A stretch of DNA of 36,959 nt from Glomus cerebriforme. Its lineage: Eukaryota; Glomeromycota; Glomeromycetes; Glomerales; Glomeraceae. The position numbers and the translations under genes are program-made. The notes under the pieces are model-generated. The model had not been told where the DNA came from. It was given only the letters and a program-made list of their open reading frames with translations, and searched no databases. The DNA is taken from positions 164,622 to 201,580 of the forward strand of contig QKYT01000135.1 in NCBI GenBank assembly GCA_003550305.1, given 5' to 3'. Within the stretch, counting starts at the first letter, position 1. Every line of letters begins with the position of its first letter. Below, piece after piece: positions 9,778 through 21,230 of the stretch.

Positions 9778-10537
9778 AAAGTAGTAAATTTAGAATATTT
9801 AATTTAATACCAAAATCTAATAAATATTTCAGATTTAACAAGCTAAGAGTTACAAATCACATTTCTTCACGATGTTAATTCAATGCACTATTCAATTTCA
9901 TTGGCACTGAACCGTGAACAAACCATTAGCATAGACTAGCACTAATAAACGCATAAATGCCATCTACTAAATATATTACCAATTCTAGTGATGTCTAAAA
10001 ATTTAGGCAATACCCTACAAGAAAAGAAAAAAAGACGTTAATGCGTAACTAATGAAAGAAACAAGCAAAAAGATGTATTAATGTCAAGCCAAAACTTTAT
10101 AAGAGAAACATAGTTAATAACTACCAGTCCAAATCAAAAGCGCCTCAAAGACAATTTCAATATCCAAGCCAAAACTTACAAGGAAAAAAAAAAGGAAATT
10201 AGTGTTGAATTAATAAAAGGAAGCGATTCTAGGGTTCGTGCAAATTTAAGAACGGATTGGTCTAATCATTCTTAATTTCTAAAAGAAAAAAAGAAATAAA
10301 ACAAATAAAATGATTAGTTTAATAAAGCAATAACAAACAAATAACAGAAATCCAGGCATGAAATTACCTCATTCCCAAATAAAGAAATATATTGACAAAC
10401 TACTGCTTCGAATAAGGATATATTAGTTAAAAAGACCCTAAGAAATTAGCGTTCTGAATCCTATAATAAAGAATAAAATATGCTAAAAAATTAAATAAAA
10501 AGAATCAAAAACCCTATTTCTAACTTATAAATTTAAT
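9778..10537. other. Intergenic DNA with degenerate short repeats
   Basis: No gene is seen. Loosely similar units occur at about 10005-10050, 10085-10120 and 10155-10215 (CTACAAGAAAAGAAAAAAAG; GCCAAAACTTTATAAGAGAA; GCCAAAACTTACAAGGAAAA), suggesting an old, poorly preserved tandem repeat. Confidence 0.35.
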
Positions 10538-11860
10538 TTTAATCAAATCCAAATACATCGATTATAATTAAACGCTAAAACAAGAAAATAAGCATAAATG
10601 ATTAAATAAATATAAAATTTGCTCTCTCTCTCTGTATTTCGCATAGTTATGACAAATCTTGCAAATTCAAGAAATATTTTTATTTATTGGAATAATTTTT
10701 CACGTGGCATATATATGTAATATTTGATATTTACTTCACCTCCCCTTTGGTGTATGGAATGACACCATATAAGGTACAAGTTAATCTTTAAATTTTTTTT
10801 TGGTTAAACGAGACTTTATTTTTTGATGATACTATAGTTCGACTTATCACCACCTGCAAATAGACGTGCTTATAGTAGGTAAAAATGACTCTTGCAAAAT
10901 AGATATCTAAAATAACATATTTAAATTTTAAAATAATATATTGGGTGAGGGTTAAGAGCAGATACAACTTCATCCGGACGAAGATGGCATATCAGATTAA
11001 CCAATCACTAAAGCATCGTTTTTGAGAGATATCATTTAAATCATGGATACTTTTGGAGTTTCTCATACTCGAGTACCTACAGAATCAAGGCCCGGACATG
11101 TTGCTATTATTGCAGGATTTTATGAAGATGTCAGTGCTGTAACTAAAGGTTTTAAAAGAAAAGGCAATTTTTTATGTTAATTAAATGATTATTTCTTAAA
11201 TTTACTAATTTATTATGAATTCATTAAGATGGAAAACTAATCCTAGAATTTGATTCAATCTTTAACGAAAGCAGACATACTGTACATGGTAATTTGGATC
11301 ACCTGACATATTGCCGATGGGCTTCACTTTTATGTACCGTCATGAAAATGAAAATTTTTGCTAATAATTGTTTTTTTCTGCTTTCAATTATTTCTTAATT
11401 TAGTTTATTCAAACTAAACAATTATACATGCGTGTGATATGTGTGATATAGATGCAAAGGGATGGATATTTGGATATTTGATCGATTTGCTCAACTTCTT
11501 GCAAATTCATCATCTAATGCTAAATTATATCAGCAACTTCATGATGACCAAATTATTATTTTTACATTTATTGGGATTGGATACAAAATGGACATGCCTA
11601 CGGACCTCACTCTAAAGAGCATACGGATAATATAAAAGTTGTTGATGAGGGGATAAGTAAGACTGTTAAATTAACTGAAGGAATATTATGGGTATGATGG
11701 AAAAACATCCTATATTTTTACTGCGGATCACGTCCTATATTTGATTCAATCTTGTATATACAGGATTCATCTTTTTTGTAAGTGAATTCGAAAAAAAATT
11801 TTTTTAAAAGAAAACGTTACTTTACTTAGAAATAATTTGTTTTTATATTTAAATATTCTT
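10538..11860 (+). pseudogene. Decayed partial duplicate of the downstream PIG-N/MCD4 gene
   Basis: This stretch parallels 12790-14007 almost base for base, including about 100 bp of promoter (GTATTTCGCATAGTTATGAC before the start codon), exons 1-5 and their introns. After GCGGATCAC it jumps to sequence matching about 15077-15112 and then 15266-15320. Two internal deletions of about 1.07 kb and 0.15 kb have therefore occurred, and everything beyond intron 10 is missing. An extra T in exon 1 (near 10690) shifts the frame after 12 codons, to a TAA at about 10714. Many further indels affect exons 2-5 (lost bases around 10960, 11240 and 11300-11340). It cannot encode the enzyme. Transcription from the retained promoter is possible but not shown. 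Confidence 0.92.
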
Positions 11861-11962
11861 ACTCTGCATACATGTTTTTTGTAATTTTTTAAAAAAATGT
11901 AATAACTAATTATTAAACGTAGTAATCTTAGTTTAGAAAATCTAGATATTAATTATTACATA

Positions 11963-12500
11963 TTAATCTGAATGTTTCTGATAAAAAAACCTATAAAATA
12001 TTTAATATTAATTAAAAATGTTGGTGTTTTAAAAGAATGTGTTTCAAAATAACGAATACATACCATTGAAATCCGTAAAATAAAGATAATCCAACAGTAC
12101 CAAAACCCAATTTAACTTTATTAATAGTAGGTTTTTTGTATATTGTTCCGACCAATAAACCAGCTAAAGCAATATCAATAGCAACAGTAAAAAATATAAC
12201 GCCTTTTGACCTTTTAGAAACTTCATTACTACCCCTTGTTCTTTGTTGACTTTCATCACGCTCTTCTGCCGTCTTTTTTAAGTCTCCTGCTATCTTTATA
12301 CTTCCATTTACTTCCTTATTTTTAGGAAATTCTCCTTTTTTTAATAATGTTGCATCTTCATTTTCCTTGGAATTTGTAGCATTAGAAGTTGGAATGGATA
12401 TTTTTTGAGCATTGGTTATAACATCTGCTTCATAATTTTCACTGTTTTCTTTATTTTCTTTATTTTCTTTTCTAACAACTTCAGCATAAGTTGCAGTCAT
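11963..12500 (-). CDS. Orphan protein with charged N-terminus and two C-terminal TM segments
   Basis: The minus-strand ORF begins at ATG 12500 (MTATYAEVVRKENKENKENS). About 95 residues are polar and rich in E, K, N and S (low-complexity, probably disordered). Two hydrophobic helices follow: GVIFFTVAIDIALAGLLVGT and VKLGFGTVGLSLFYGFQW. Read through, the frame ends at 12012 (162 aa). A canonical donor (gtatgt, at 12063) and acceptor (tatag, ending 11991) instead give a second exon 11990-11963 ending FFYQKHSD (154 aa). I prefer the spliced form because the donor is strong and the tail becomes hydrophilic. It lies between the PIG-N gene and its broken copy, transcribed the opposite way. No family is recognised. 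A poly-T tract and a perfect hairpin lie just upstream of its start. Confidence 0.6.
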
Positions 12501-12568
12501 TTCGTCTTGAAAAATAAAAGAAATTTTTATAGAAAATTATTTTTTTTTTTTTTTTTTCATTTATATAA

Positions 12569-12603
12569 TTTGTAATTCATCGCCATGGGCGATGAATTAC
12601 AAA
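12569..12603. repeat. Perfect 16-bp hairpin with 3-nt loop in an intergenic promoter region
   Basis: TTTGTAATTCATCGCC (12569-12584), ATG, then GGCGATGAATTACAAA (12588-12603) is an exact inverted repeat in the 380 bp between the divergent orphan gene and the PIG-N gene. It could form a cruciform, act as an operator-like protein site, or be a transposon footprint. The decayed PIG-N copy has no counterpart, because the matching segment starts further right (about 12790). Confidence 0.75.
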
Positions 12604-12880
12604 AATCGGAGACATCATCGTGACTTCATGAGACCTGAAAAAATTATGATGTAATCGATCATCATCTCCATCATTATTTATGGAAACCTTAGAAAAATCT
12701 TAAATGTCGAAGTATTTTGTTCCTATAATAAGAAAAAAACTAACTGAAATTAGATAATCTAGAAATCTTATTTTTTGACTGCCAATCAAATCCAACCACA
12801 TCAATTATGATTAAACGCTAAAAAAAATAAGCATAAATGATTTGATAAAAATTTGATCTTTCTCTGTATTTCGCATAGTT

Positions 12881-15800
12881 ATGACAAATCTTGCAAATTC
12901 AAGAAATATTTTATTTATTGGAATAATTTTTCATGTGGCATATATATGGAGTATATTTGATATTTACTTCACTTCCCCTTTGGTGCATGGAATGACACCA
13001 TATAAGGTACAAGTTAATTTAAAATTTTTTTTTTTTAGTTAAACGAAACTTATTGTTTTATGATACTATAGGTTGACTTACCACCACCTGCAAATAGACT
13101 TGTGCTTATAGTAGGTAAAAATGACTCTTTTGCAAAATAGATATTTCTTTCGACGAATACATCAAAATAACATATTAAAATATTATATTAGGTGATGGAT
13201 TAAGAGCAGATAAATTATATCAACTTCATCCGGATGAAGATGGCATATCAGATCAACCAATCACTAAAGCACCGTTTTTGAGAAATATCATTTTAAATCA
13301 TGGTACTTTTGGAGTTTCTCATACTCGAGTACCTACAGAATCAAGGCCCGGACATGTTGCTATTATTGCAGGATTTTATGAAGATGTCAGTGCTGTAACT
13401 AAAGGTTTTTAAAAGAAAAGGCAATTTTTTATGTTAATTAAATGATGTTTATTTCTTAAATTTACTAATTTATTATTAATTCATCAGGATGGAAAACTAA
13501 TCCCGTAGAATTTGATTCAATCTTTAACGAAAGCAGACATACATGGTCATTTGGATCACCTGACATATTGCCAATGTTTGCCGATGGAGCTTCCGATCCT
13601 GATAAAGTTGAAACTTTTATGTACGGTCATGAAGATGAAAATTTTGCTAAGGGTAATTGTTTTTTTGCTTTTTAATTATTTCTTAATTTAGTTTATTCAA
13701 ATTAAAACAATTATATGTGTGTGATATAGATGCAAAGGGGTTGGATATTTGGGTATTTGATCAATTTGCTCAACTTCTTGCAAATTCTTCATCTAATGCT
13801 AAATTATATCAGCAACTTCATGATGACCAAATTGTTATATTTTTACATTTATTGGGATTGGATACAAATGGACATGTCTACGGACCTCACTCTAAAGAGT
13901 ATACGGATAATATAAAAGTTGTTGATGAGGGAATAAGCAAGACTGTTAAATTAATTGAAGAATATTATGGGCATGATGGAAAAACATCCTATATTTTTAC
14001 TGCGGATCACGGGATGAGTACCAGAGGTGGGATTAGTTAAAGATTAGTTTTTTTTTATTCAAAGACGAGTAAAATTTCTTAAGTTTCAACAATTTAGGGA
14101 ATCATGGAGATGGGCATCCAGACAATACACGTACTCCAATAATTGCATGGGGCGCTGGTGTGAATAAACCTAATAAGACACATCCAACTGGACATGATGA
14201 TTTTTCTACTGATTGGTATTTGAATGAAGTTCAGCGAAATGATATTTTACAAGCAGATATTGCTCCATTTATGGTATGTCATATTGTAAATCACGCATAT
14301 TATAAGTAAGAAACAGAAACTAACGAGCATATTTATCAATAGGCTTCCTTAATCGGAATTAATTATCCAGTCAATTCTGTAGGAGAATTGCCTTTAGTAT
14401 ATCTTGATAATACACCTTTATTTAAAGCACAAAGTTTATTTGTAAATGCTAAGGAAATATCTGAACAGTATCAAGTTAAATATGGTAAGTTATTATTAAT
14501 TAAAATCGTATATTGGAAAGCGTATAATTTAATTTTTTCATATATTAGAATTAAAGAAAAAAACGGAAATAATGTTTAAACCGTTTGCACCACTTAGCAA
14601 TTCAACTCATAATCGGGAATCTTTACTAAGCAAAATTCAGGGATTCATTGATGCTGAACAGTACGAAGACGCCGAGGCCACATGTGAAGTTTTGATACAA
14701 CTGTCCTTGGAAGGATTGAGATATTTTCAAACGTAATTGTTTTTAAAGGTCTATGTTGATGCTTTTTATTTATTTATTCTTGTTAGTATATGTTACAAAC
14801 TATTCTTTATTCTTGTATAGTTATGATTGGCTGATGTTAAGATCTATTGTAACAGTTGGATATCTGAGTTGGATTTTTTATAGTTTAAAGTATACTTTAA
14901 AAGAATACTGTTTGCCAAACAATTCACTCAGTAAAAATTTAAATAGGTTTTCTGATCCAGTGTCTAAATATGTGAGTATCTCAATTTATAATTGTATTAA
15001 TTTCATCGGTTGTTATATATTAATTAAATTTGCAATATTCGTTTAGATTAACATTCAAGCCCTATCATCTTTAGCTATATTAGTGTCAATCTTGTATATA
15101 CAAGATTCACCTGCAACATATTACACATATGTAATATTTGCTGTTTATTTTTGTTGGGACAGTTTGTTAGATTATAAAATCTTCACGGAAAGCTGTAAAT
15201 TAGCTTTAGGGTCACGAAGTCCTTTTATACTTGTAGGATACATTATTGGACATATTCTTGCGTTGGAACTTTTTGTAAGTGAACTCGAAAATTTTTTTTT
15301 TAAAAGAAAAACGTTACTTTATAAAAAATAATATTTAGAATAATTTTTTTTGTAGGTGTATAGTTATTTTGAACGTAGAATTTTGAGTACGTGTTTTGTA
15401 TTAGGAGCATTATGGCCACTAATTATGGCATCAAATTTTCGATCTGAAAATAAATTGCTATTATTTTATTGGTCATTGTCATGTTTGGCATCAAGTATTT
15501 TTACATTAATGCCTGTGGAAAAAGGAGAAGATATTTCGTTAGTGTAAGTATCCTTATGAATTTGATTGTTTCATTTTTTTTTTTTGTGATACTAGAAAAT
15601 TTTCTTGAAATTCTCTTAGAATATATGGTGGAATCTTAATTCTTATTACGGGAATCAATTTTATGGCTAATAGTCCTAAATATAAAATAGGAAAAGAATC
15701 TGATTCAAAAATAATGAAAATATTTCAGGTAAGAATTTAACATTATATACTTGCCCAATTTTTTTTTTTATTATTATCTAATATTCTCTTCATTATTTGT

Positions 15801-16689
15801 AGTTATCATTAGTGGCTTTGAGTATTATAATAGTTTATGATACAACAAACAAATTGAGGGAAAGAACTGGCCTTCCAATTTTAAATCAATATGTTGCTTG
15901 GATAATATTAGGTAAGTGTGCATTTTTTTTATCTTTGATCTTGTTAATGACCTTAGTATTGAATATTTTTCTTTTAAACCAGTTATTTCCACGGCAACGC
16001 CATTCTTTTATGGGTTGGGAAAACAACATTATTTAAAAAGACTTATGACGATTTTTTTAGCATTTGCACCATTATTTATTATACTTAGTATATCATATGA
16101 AGTATTATTTTATTATTCCTTAACACAAACACTTTTACTTTGGTTAGAAATTGAACGTAAATTATTTTCGACGGAACAATCCAAACAAAAACAAGAACAA
16201 AAGGGCCTTCGTAAATTAGAAATGAGAGATTCAAGAATTTCATTAATATTTTTATTTTTTATTAAAATAGGATTTTTTGGTACAGGAAATGTAGCAAGTT
16301 TAAGCTCATTTTCATTACAAAGTGTTTATAGACTTACAACAATATTTAATCCATTCTTAATGGGAGGATTATTAATATTAAAAATATTAATACCATTTTT
16401 TATCGTATCATCAGTATTTTCTGTATTAAACAAATCGATTAGGTTATCCCCATTTAGTTTATTTTTGCTAGTATTATCAATATCTGATATTATGACTTTA
16501 AATTTTTTCTATTTAGTTAGAGATTATGGTAGTTGGTTAGAAATTGGTACTACGATAAGCCATTTTGTTATTAGTAGTTTATTTGTTTTATTTATGATTT
16601 TATTATTTTTATTGAGTGAAATTTTAGTTGGAAAAGTTGTTATACCTGAAGATGAAGAAAAAGAAAAGGAAAAATGGAAGGATGATTAA
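12881..16689 (+). CDS. MCD4: GPI ethanolamine phosphate transferase 1 (PIG-N/Mcd4)
   Basis: This ER membrane enzyme transfers ethanolamine phosphate from phosphatidylethanolamine to the first mannose of the GPI anchor precursor. Fourteen exons splice in phase: 12881-13006, 13072-13114, 13192-13404, 13488-13652, 13730-14026, 14098-14273, 14343-14484, 14549-14732, 14821-14971, 15047-15274, 15356-15543, 15620-15728, 15803-15911 and 15983-16689. The product is 945 aa, close to yeast and human proteins (about 920-930). Residues 10-32 form the first TM segment. The lumenal alkaline-phosphatase-like domain shows GDGLRADK (57-64), [11 protein letters not shown] (103-113, T105 the expected nucleophile), [29 protein letters not shown] (274-279) and [12 protein letters not shown] (284-295). 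[11 protein letters not shown] and [20 protein letters not shown] mark the entry to the C-terminal multi-TM region. All key residues are present. A decayed copy lies 1 kb upstream. Confidence 0.95.
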
Positions 16690-17959
16690 GATTTAGATAC
16701 TAAATTTTTTATAAACATTTTTTTTTAATTTTTATAATAAAAATTGTTATTTTAATGATTAAATCGTATTAAAGATTTATCACCATGTATAAAAGTTGCC
16801 TTAATTGAAACAAATTGCAAATCAACCCCTTGGAGTGATACAGTCGTTCTGCACTGTTTCTGTCAAAAAATATATAAGCCAGTTCACTTTTCACTTTTCA
16901 AGCTGACAATTATTGGCTGAAAGGTAGTCACTTCTAAAAATTAATACAATAAAAGGGCACAGCATTTATAATATTAGCTTCAACACTATATGACCGAATC
17001 TCGGGAATCGCATCATGTCAATACGTGGAATCAATAATTAATTCATTTTTTTGTAAAAGCATTTAGATGATTTTAATTATCTGAATTGATTAATGATTCT
17101 TATTATTGTCCAAAGCAAAGCGGAAGACCTTTACTTCTAGGCAATATGTTACCAGTCTGTCTGTCCTCAACCAACATATCACGGCGCGTCTGATGATAAA
17201 AGATTAAATCTTACTTTCGGAAGCTTACAAAGTTACAAAAGTTTAAATATTAATGTAAAATAAAATTATAATCTCAGGGATAGTAAAAAAAATGGTTTTT
17301 TTTTCTTTCGAAAATATCTCGAGCAATAAATTTCCATCCATATCACTCTATAAAAAGACAATAAGCAAATAATCAGTAAAATCAATTAGATTAGATTATG
17401 TTGTTTATTTATGCTTTAATCCATTTTATCAAATAAATAAATACGCTCGCATTTGCTAAATAGGATACCCTACGAAGTATCAAAAAATGGCTCTCTTAAA
17501 ACACTAATTGACAAATCAATAATGAAATACAATGAATTCCATTTATATATTTTATTGTTAAAGAATGAAAGCATGGTGGACTTTTATTCAGTTACACATG
17601 CCCACAAAAAAAGGTAATGATTAAATAATGAAATTTAAGTAGAATCTGAATTTAACAAATTAACTGTTTCTGTGATCATTAATCATGAGAATTGTTATCT
17701 ACAATTTCTTTATTTTTAACCTTTGCACACGTATCTAAAAAAAACTCCTCGAATTCCCTGAAGAAGAGACCGAAACCAGCACTATTTTAATAAAATAAAT
17801 TGTTGGTTCTGGTTTCATTATTCATATTCTTGTTAATAGAAACCCTTCCCATTCAATTATTATTATCATATTTTTAAAAATAATTGATTTAACAATGTTA
17901 ATTTTATTTGTAATATAAAAAATATTTAATGAAAAAAAAACCGAATTTTAGAATAAATT
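16690..17959. other. Intergenic region between PIG-N gene and monooxygenase copy A, nothing recognised
   Basis: 1.27 kb that must hold the 3' UTRs of two convergent genes. A weak GAAACCAG/CTGGTTTC inverted pair lies around 17774-17815. I see no ORF, RNA gene or clear mobile element. Confidence 0.45.
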
Positions 17960-19481
17960 CTAATTATGCGAATGATTCGCAACAAAGTCAACAACGTTCA
18001 TCAAAATATTTGTCAACTTTAATCTACTATTTCTAACAATATAGCCAAAATATCCGACTGGTGAAATNATTCTTAATGTGACTTCTCTGGATTTTACCAC
18101 ATCAGCGGTTGCTCGTTTTAGCATTTCATTTTCATATTCCTTAATACAAGAAAGATAATTTTCNNNNNNNNNNNNNNNNNNNNNNNNNNNNNNNNNNNNN
18201 NNNNNNNNNNNNNNNNNNNNNNNNNNNNNNNNNNNNNNNNNNNNNNNNNNNNNNNNNNNNNNNNNNNNNNNNNNNNNNNNNNNNNNNNNNNNNNNNNNNN
18301 NNNNNNNNNNNNNNNNNNNNNNNNNNNNNNNNNNNNNNNNNNNNNNNNNNNNNNNNNNNNNNNNNNNNNNNNNNNNNNNNNNNNNNNNNNNNNNNNNNNN
18401 NNNNNNNNNNNNNNNNNNNNNNNNNNNNNNNNNNNNNNNNNNNNNNNNNNNNNNNNNNNNNNNNNNNNNNNNNNNNNNNNNNNNNNNNNNNNNNNNNNNN
18501 NNNNNNNNNNNNNNNNNNNNNNNNNNNNNNNNNNNNNNNNNNNNNNNNNNNNNNNNNNNNNNNNNNNNNNNNNNNNNNNNNNNNNNNNNNNNNNNNNNNN
18601 NNNNNNNNNNNNNNNNNNNNNNNCTCCATTTAATCCAAGATTTTTTTGAATTAAACTATTTCCATCGACTTTAATTAATCTATCCATCAGATGTTTAGGT
18701 ACAAGAAGATTTGCAGTAACTATAGTTGCATCAAATTCGAGAACTTCTAATTGTGGTACTTTTTGTTTTCGAACTAAAAGAGAAGAAATAAATAAATAAA
18801 TAAATAAAAATTGAATTATCAAGTTAGAAAAAAAAAAAAAAAAAAGAAAAAATATATTTAAAGTTACCTGAAGAATTGATTCCATCGGCACCAACTAAAA
18901 TGTCGCAAAATTCTTGAGAACCGTCCTCAAATTTTACCCAAACGCCTTCTTCAGTTTCTTCATATCCAATACATTTTTTACCCCATTGAACTGGTACACC
19001 TTCTAATAAAACATCTCTAAATCTATCACGATAAGTAATAAATGTTGAAAATAAATGATCTTCTGGATTCTTTGCGAGTTCATAAATATCTTTAACTTGT
19101 TTACTTGGAGGTTTTTGTAAAGTATTTCCCATATGGTCAGTGATTGCATATCCATGGTATTCATCAGGAATTGGATTTGGCATTGCTTTCGGAAGACTTG
19201 AAGCGATTGAGCATGGAATACAATTTAAAAGAGATCGAACTCCATTAGTGCTCAAACCTATATGATATCCTTGCCATCGATCTATATAATAAACCATTAT
19301 TAGTGTTAATCACGTGATGCGAACAAGAAGATAAGATTATACCTTTAGGACCAGATTCTCGTTCAAAGATTTTTACATTGAATTCTTTTTTATCTTTGTT
19401 TTTCATCAAAGCATGATAAAGAGTAAGTCCTCCTGGACCTGCGCCAGTGATAATTACCGTTGGAATTTTTTCTTGTTGCAT
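17960..19481 (-). CDS. FAD-dependent monooxygenase, copy A (contains assembly gap)
   Basis: This is the mirror-image copy of the gene at 21361-22893. Exons on the minus strand: 19481-19343, 19281-18868 and 18773-17960. The first two exons encode exactly the same protein as copy B, including GAGPGG (residues 13-18), FERESGPK and GADGINSS (177-184). Exon 3 is interrupted by 460 Ns (18164-18623) where copy B has 476 bp, so the gap is not frame-preserving as written; a real length of 476 would restore frame. The end differs: copy A reads ANHSHN then TAG, copy B ANHSNHL then TAA. Intron 2 is 94 bp, against 86 in copy B, because of homopolymer length. Copy A is probably functional if the gap is only an assembly artefact. 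Substrate unknown. Confidence 0.75.
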
Positions 19482-19612
19482 TTTATGTTCTTTTTATAGT
19501 TTCGAGAATTATTTTTTTAAAAGGATTCAAACGAATTATATTTATTTTTTAATTTACTTCACTTTTTCTTGTTGAATTAATGTGAAATTATGGATCTTTT
19601 ATAAGAAAAATT
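17963..19612 (-). repeat. Left arm of a large inverted duplication (monooxygenase unit)
   Basis: Reverse complement of the right arm at about 21225-22881. Homology covers the whole gene plus about 130 bp of 5' flank. In the flank the arms differ at several bases (for example AATTTCAC against CATTTCAC, and TTCAACAAG against TTCACCAAG) and then diverge. Coding exons 1-2 appear identical by eye. The spacer is about 1.6 kb. Confidence 0.85.
18164..18623. other. Assembly gap (460 Ns) inside monooxygenase copy A exon 3
   Basis: A run of Ns. The flanking bases align to copy B at 22210 and 22687, so the missing segment corresponds to 22211-22686 (476 bp), including the second FAD motif GDAVHAMSP. 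The gap is probably caused by near-identity to copy B. Confidence 0.95.
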
Positions 19613-21230
19613 ATTCCGATAAATTTAATTGACTCACCGACATGCAGGATTTCAACAGGATTTTCCTGATTGAATTAATCATCCAATAATAATATTAATA
19701 ATAGAACCCTGTTTTACTGATATGCATGCATTATATGATGGAATATGGATCTTTATATCGCGGATAAATTTATTCACCATTAATAATGATGATTACTATG
19801 ATTAATAATTTTTTTTTAATAATTATTTACGATGCGATAGCCAGTATTATATTACCTAATATAGCAAATAAATTTGTTTTTTAATTATCTTTTACTATCC
19901 AAAATAGTTATATACTGTGATAAATAGAAACAGAAGGATTGATTTTCTCAATCGCTTCTAATACATAATGACAAATATATTTTTTTAATTCTAAAAAAAT
20001 ATATATATATGTACTGTATATATTTCATATAACTTTAAAAATTGATACCCTTTCTTTAAGAGTTCATCGCGATCAATGCTTCCGACAAGCAACTAATAAT
20101 CTAGACCAATCTCTTTTAAGACCAGGTTATATGTAATTGAATGAATGATAGAGACATGGTTATATTAAGCCCGATTAGTCAAATATTAACTTAGCATACT
20201 GGCAAAATTACATCAAAATTTGATATCAGTGAAGAATTTATCTCGAAATTGTCATATTATTGTCATACTGTAGCGTTACACAATATATAGCGGTAAAATA
20301 ATGGATATCTTTTTCCAAATTTTACGATGCATTAAAAAATGTACAATAAGTTAAATAATATAAAGAAAAAAGAAAACGAAAATAACACAAAGACTACATT
20401 AATCATAAAATAAATCTATACCATTTTTTCTGATTCACCTGCGATAGCAATTCACGAAATCGATTAGTGAAATATTCAGGCATTTATATATGAAATATGA
20501 TTTAAATCGAACAGAATGGATGTGAAAGGTCCTAAATTGAATAATGGGGTGGAGTCTTGAAGGCGTAAATTCAAGTTGTATGACTTAATTATCAAATAAA
20601 TGCAAATTCATCTTTAAGTCTTCGCCAATAATGGGTTTCCAGTTCCTGGTGGTTCATATCTCTTAGAAAATTTTATAATTATGTCGTAGTTGCACATATG
20701 AAAAAAAAAATTTCTCTATAAAAGATATTTAGTTAACGTGTGTAAAAAAGTTATTATAGCATAAAACATTATTGTTATTATTTACAACAAAAACAAAATT
20801 ATTAATCCATGTATTAAACAATTCACAAAATAAAATTATTATCTTATACTCAATCTAGCTCTTCATCCTTGAAGTTTCTCTAAGTGGTACAGTCTGTCAA
20901 TATTTTTGAAAACTGAATACTCTTTTCATCTATATACATCTGAATCCAAAGATAATATTATACATTTAATCAAATTTCAAATCTATTCGAGACCTGTATA
21001 CAAATAATCAAATAATGAATTTGCTATATCGGATAAATTTGGAAAAACATCATTATTAGAAAAGAAAAGAAATTTATCCGCTGTAGATATGACAGTATTT
21101 TTACCGGTAGTACGATACACGGATAAATTATCAACCACAATATTTCGGAACGGATAAATTTAAAGGTAAAATCCTGGAATATCGAATTTTTTTTATGTAA
21201 TTTTGCTTCCGATAAGAAATTTATAAGAAT
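19601..21230. promoter_or_regulatory. Spacer between monooxygenase genes with repeated CGGATAAATTT motif
   Basis: The exact 11-mer CGGATAAATTT occurs at 19761-19771, 21030-21040 and 21151-21161, and inverted at 21070-21080. Near copies are CGGATAAATTA (21120-21130) and CCGATAAATTT (19616-19626). All lie within about 400 bp of one of the two monooxygenase start codons. The unit combines a CGG triplet (typical half-site of fungal Zn2Cys6 regulators) with GATAA (GATA-factor core). A role as a transcription-factor site is inference. Confidence 0.45.
19915..20860 (-). pseudogene. Scrambled fragments of the neighbouring AAA ATPase gene
   Basis: Several short blocks match the AAA gene at 23191-25754. 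19918-19985 corresponds to its last exon (about 23228-23295); 20037-20065 to about 23525-23560; 20385-20440 to 23930-23995 (TTCTGATTC.CC = GESE region); 20627-20670 to 24186-24240 (complement of YGPPGTGK); and 20715-20850 to 25075-25220. These keep the minus-strand orientation and order. One block, 20085-20133 (CTCTTTTAAGACCAGGTTA), is inverted and reads the LLRPG segment on the plus strand. Large parts are missing, for example 0.85 kb between the last two blocks. It cannot encode an ATPase and appears much older than the monooxygenase duplication beside it. Confidence 0.75.

Noticed and set aside
12012..12500. Intron-less 162-aa version of the orphan TM gene
   Set aside because: Kept only as the alternative; a strong gtatgt donor and nearby acceptor give a more plausible hydrophilic end.
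17774..17815. GAAACCAG / CTGGTTTC as a terminator hairpin
   Set aside because: Stem is only 8 bp with a long loop, and eukaryotic genes do not use such terminators.
18118..18894. Long minus-strand frames running through the N gap
   Set aside because: Their length is created by Ns; the real exon 3 of copy A is interrupted there.
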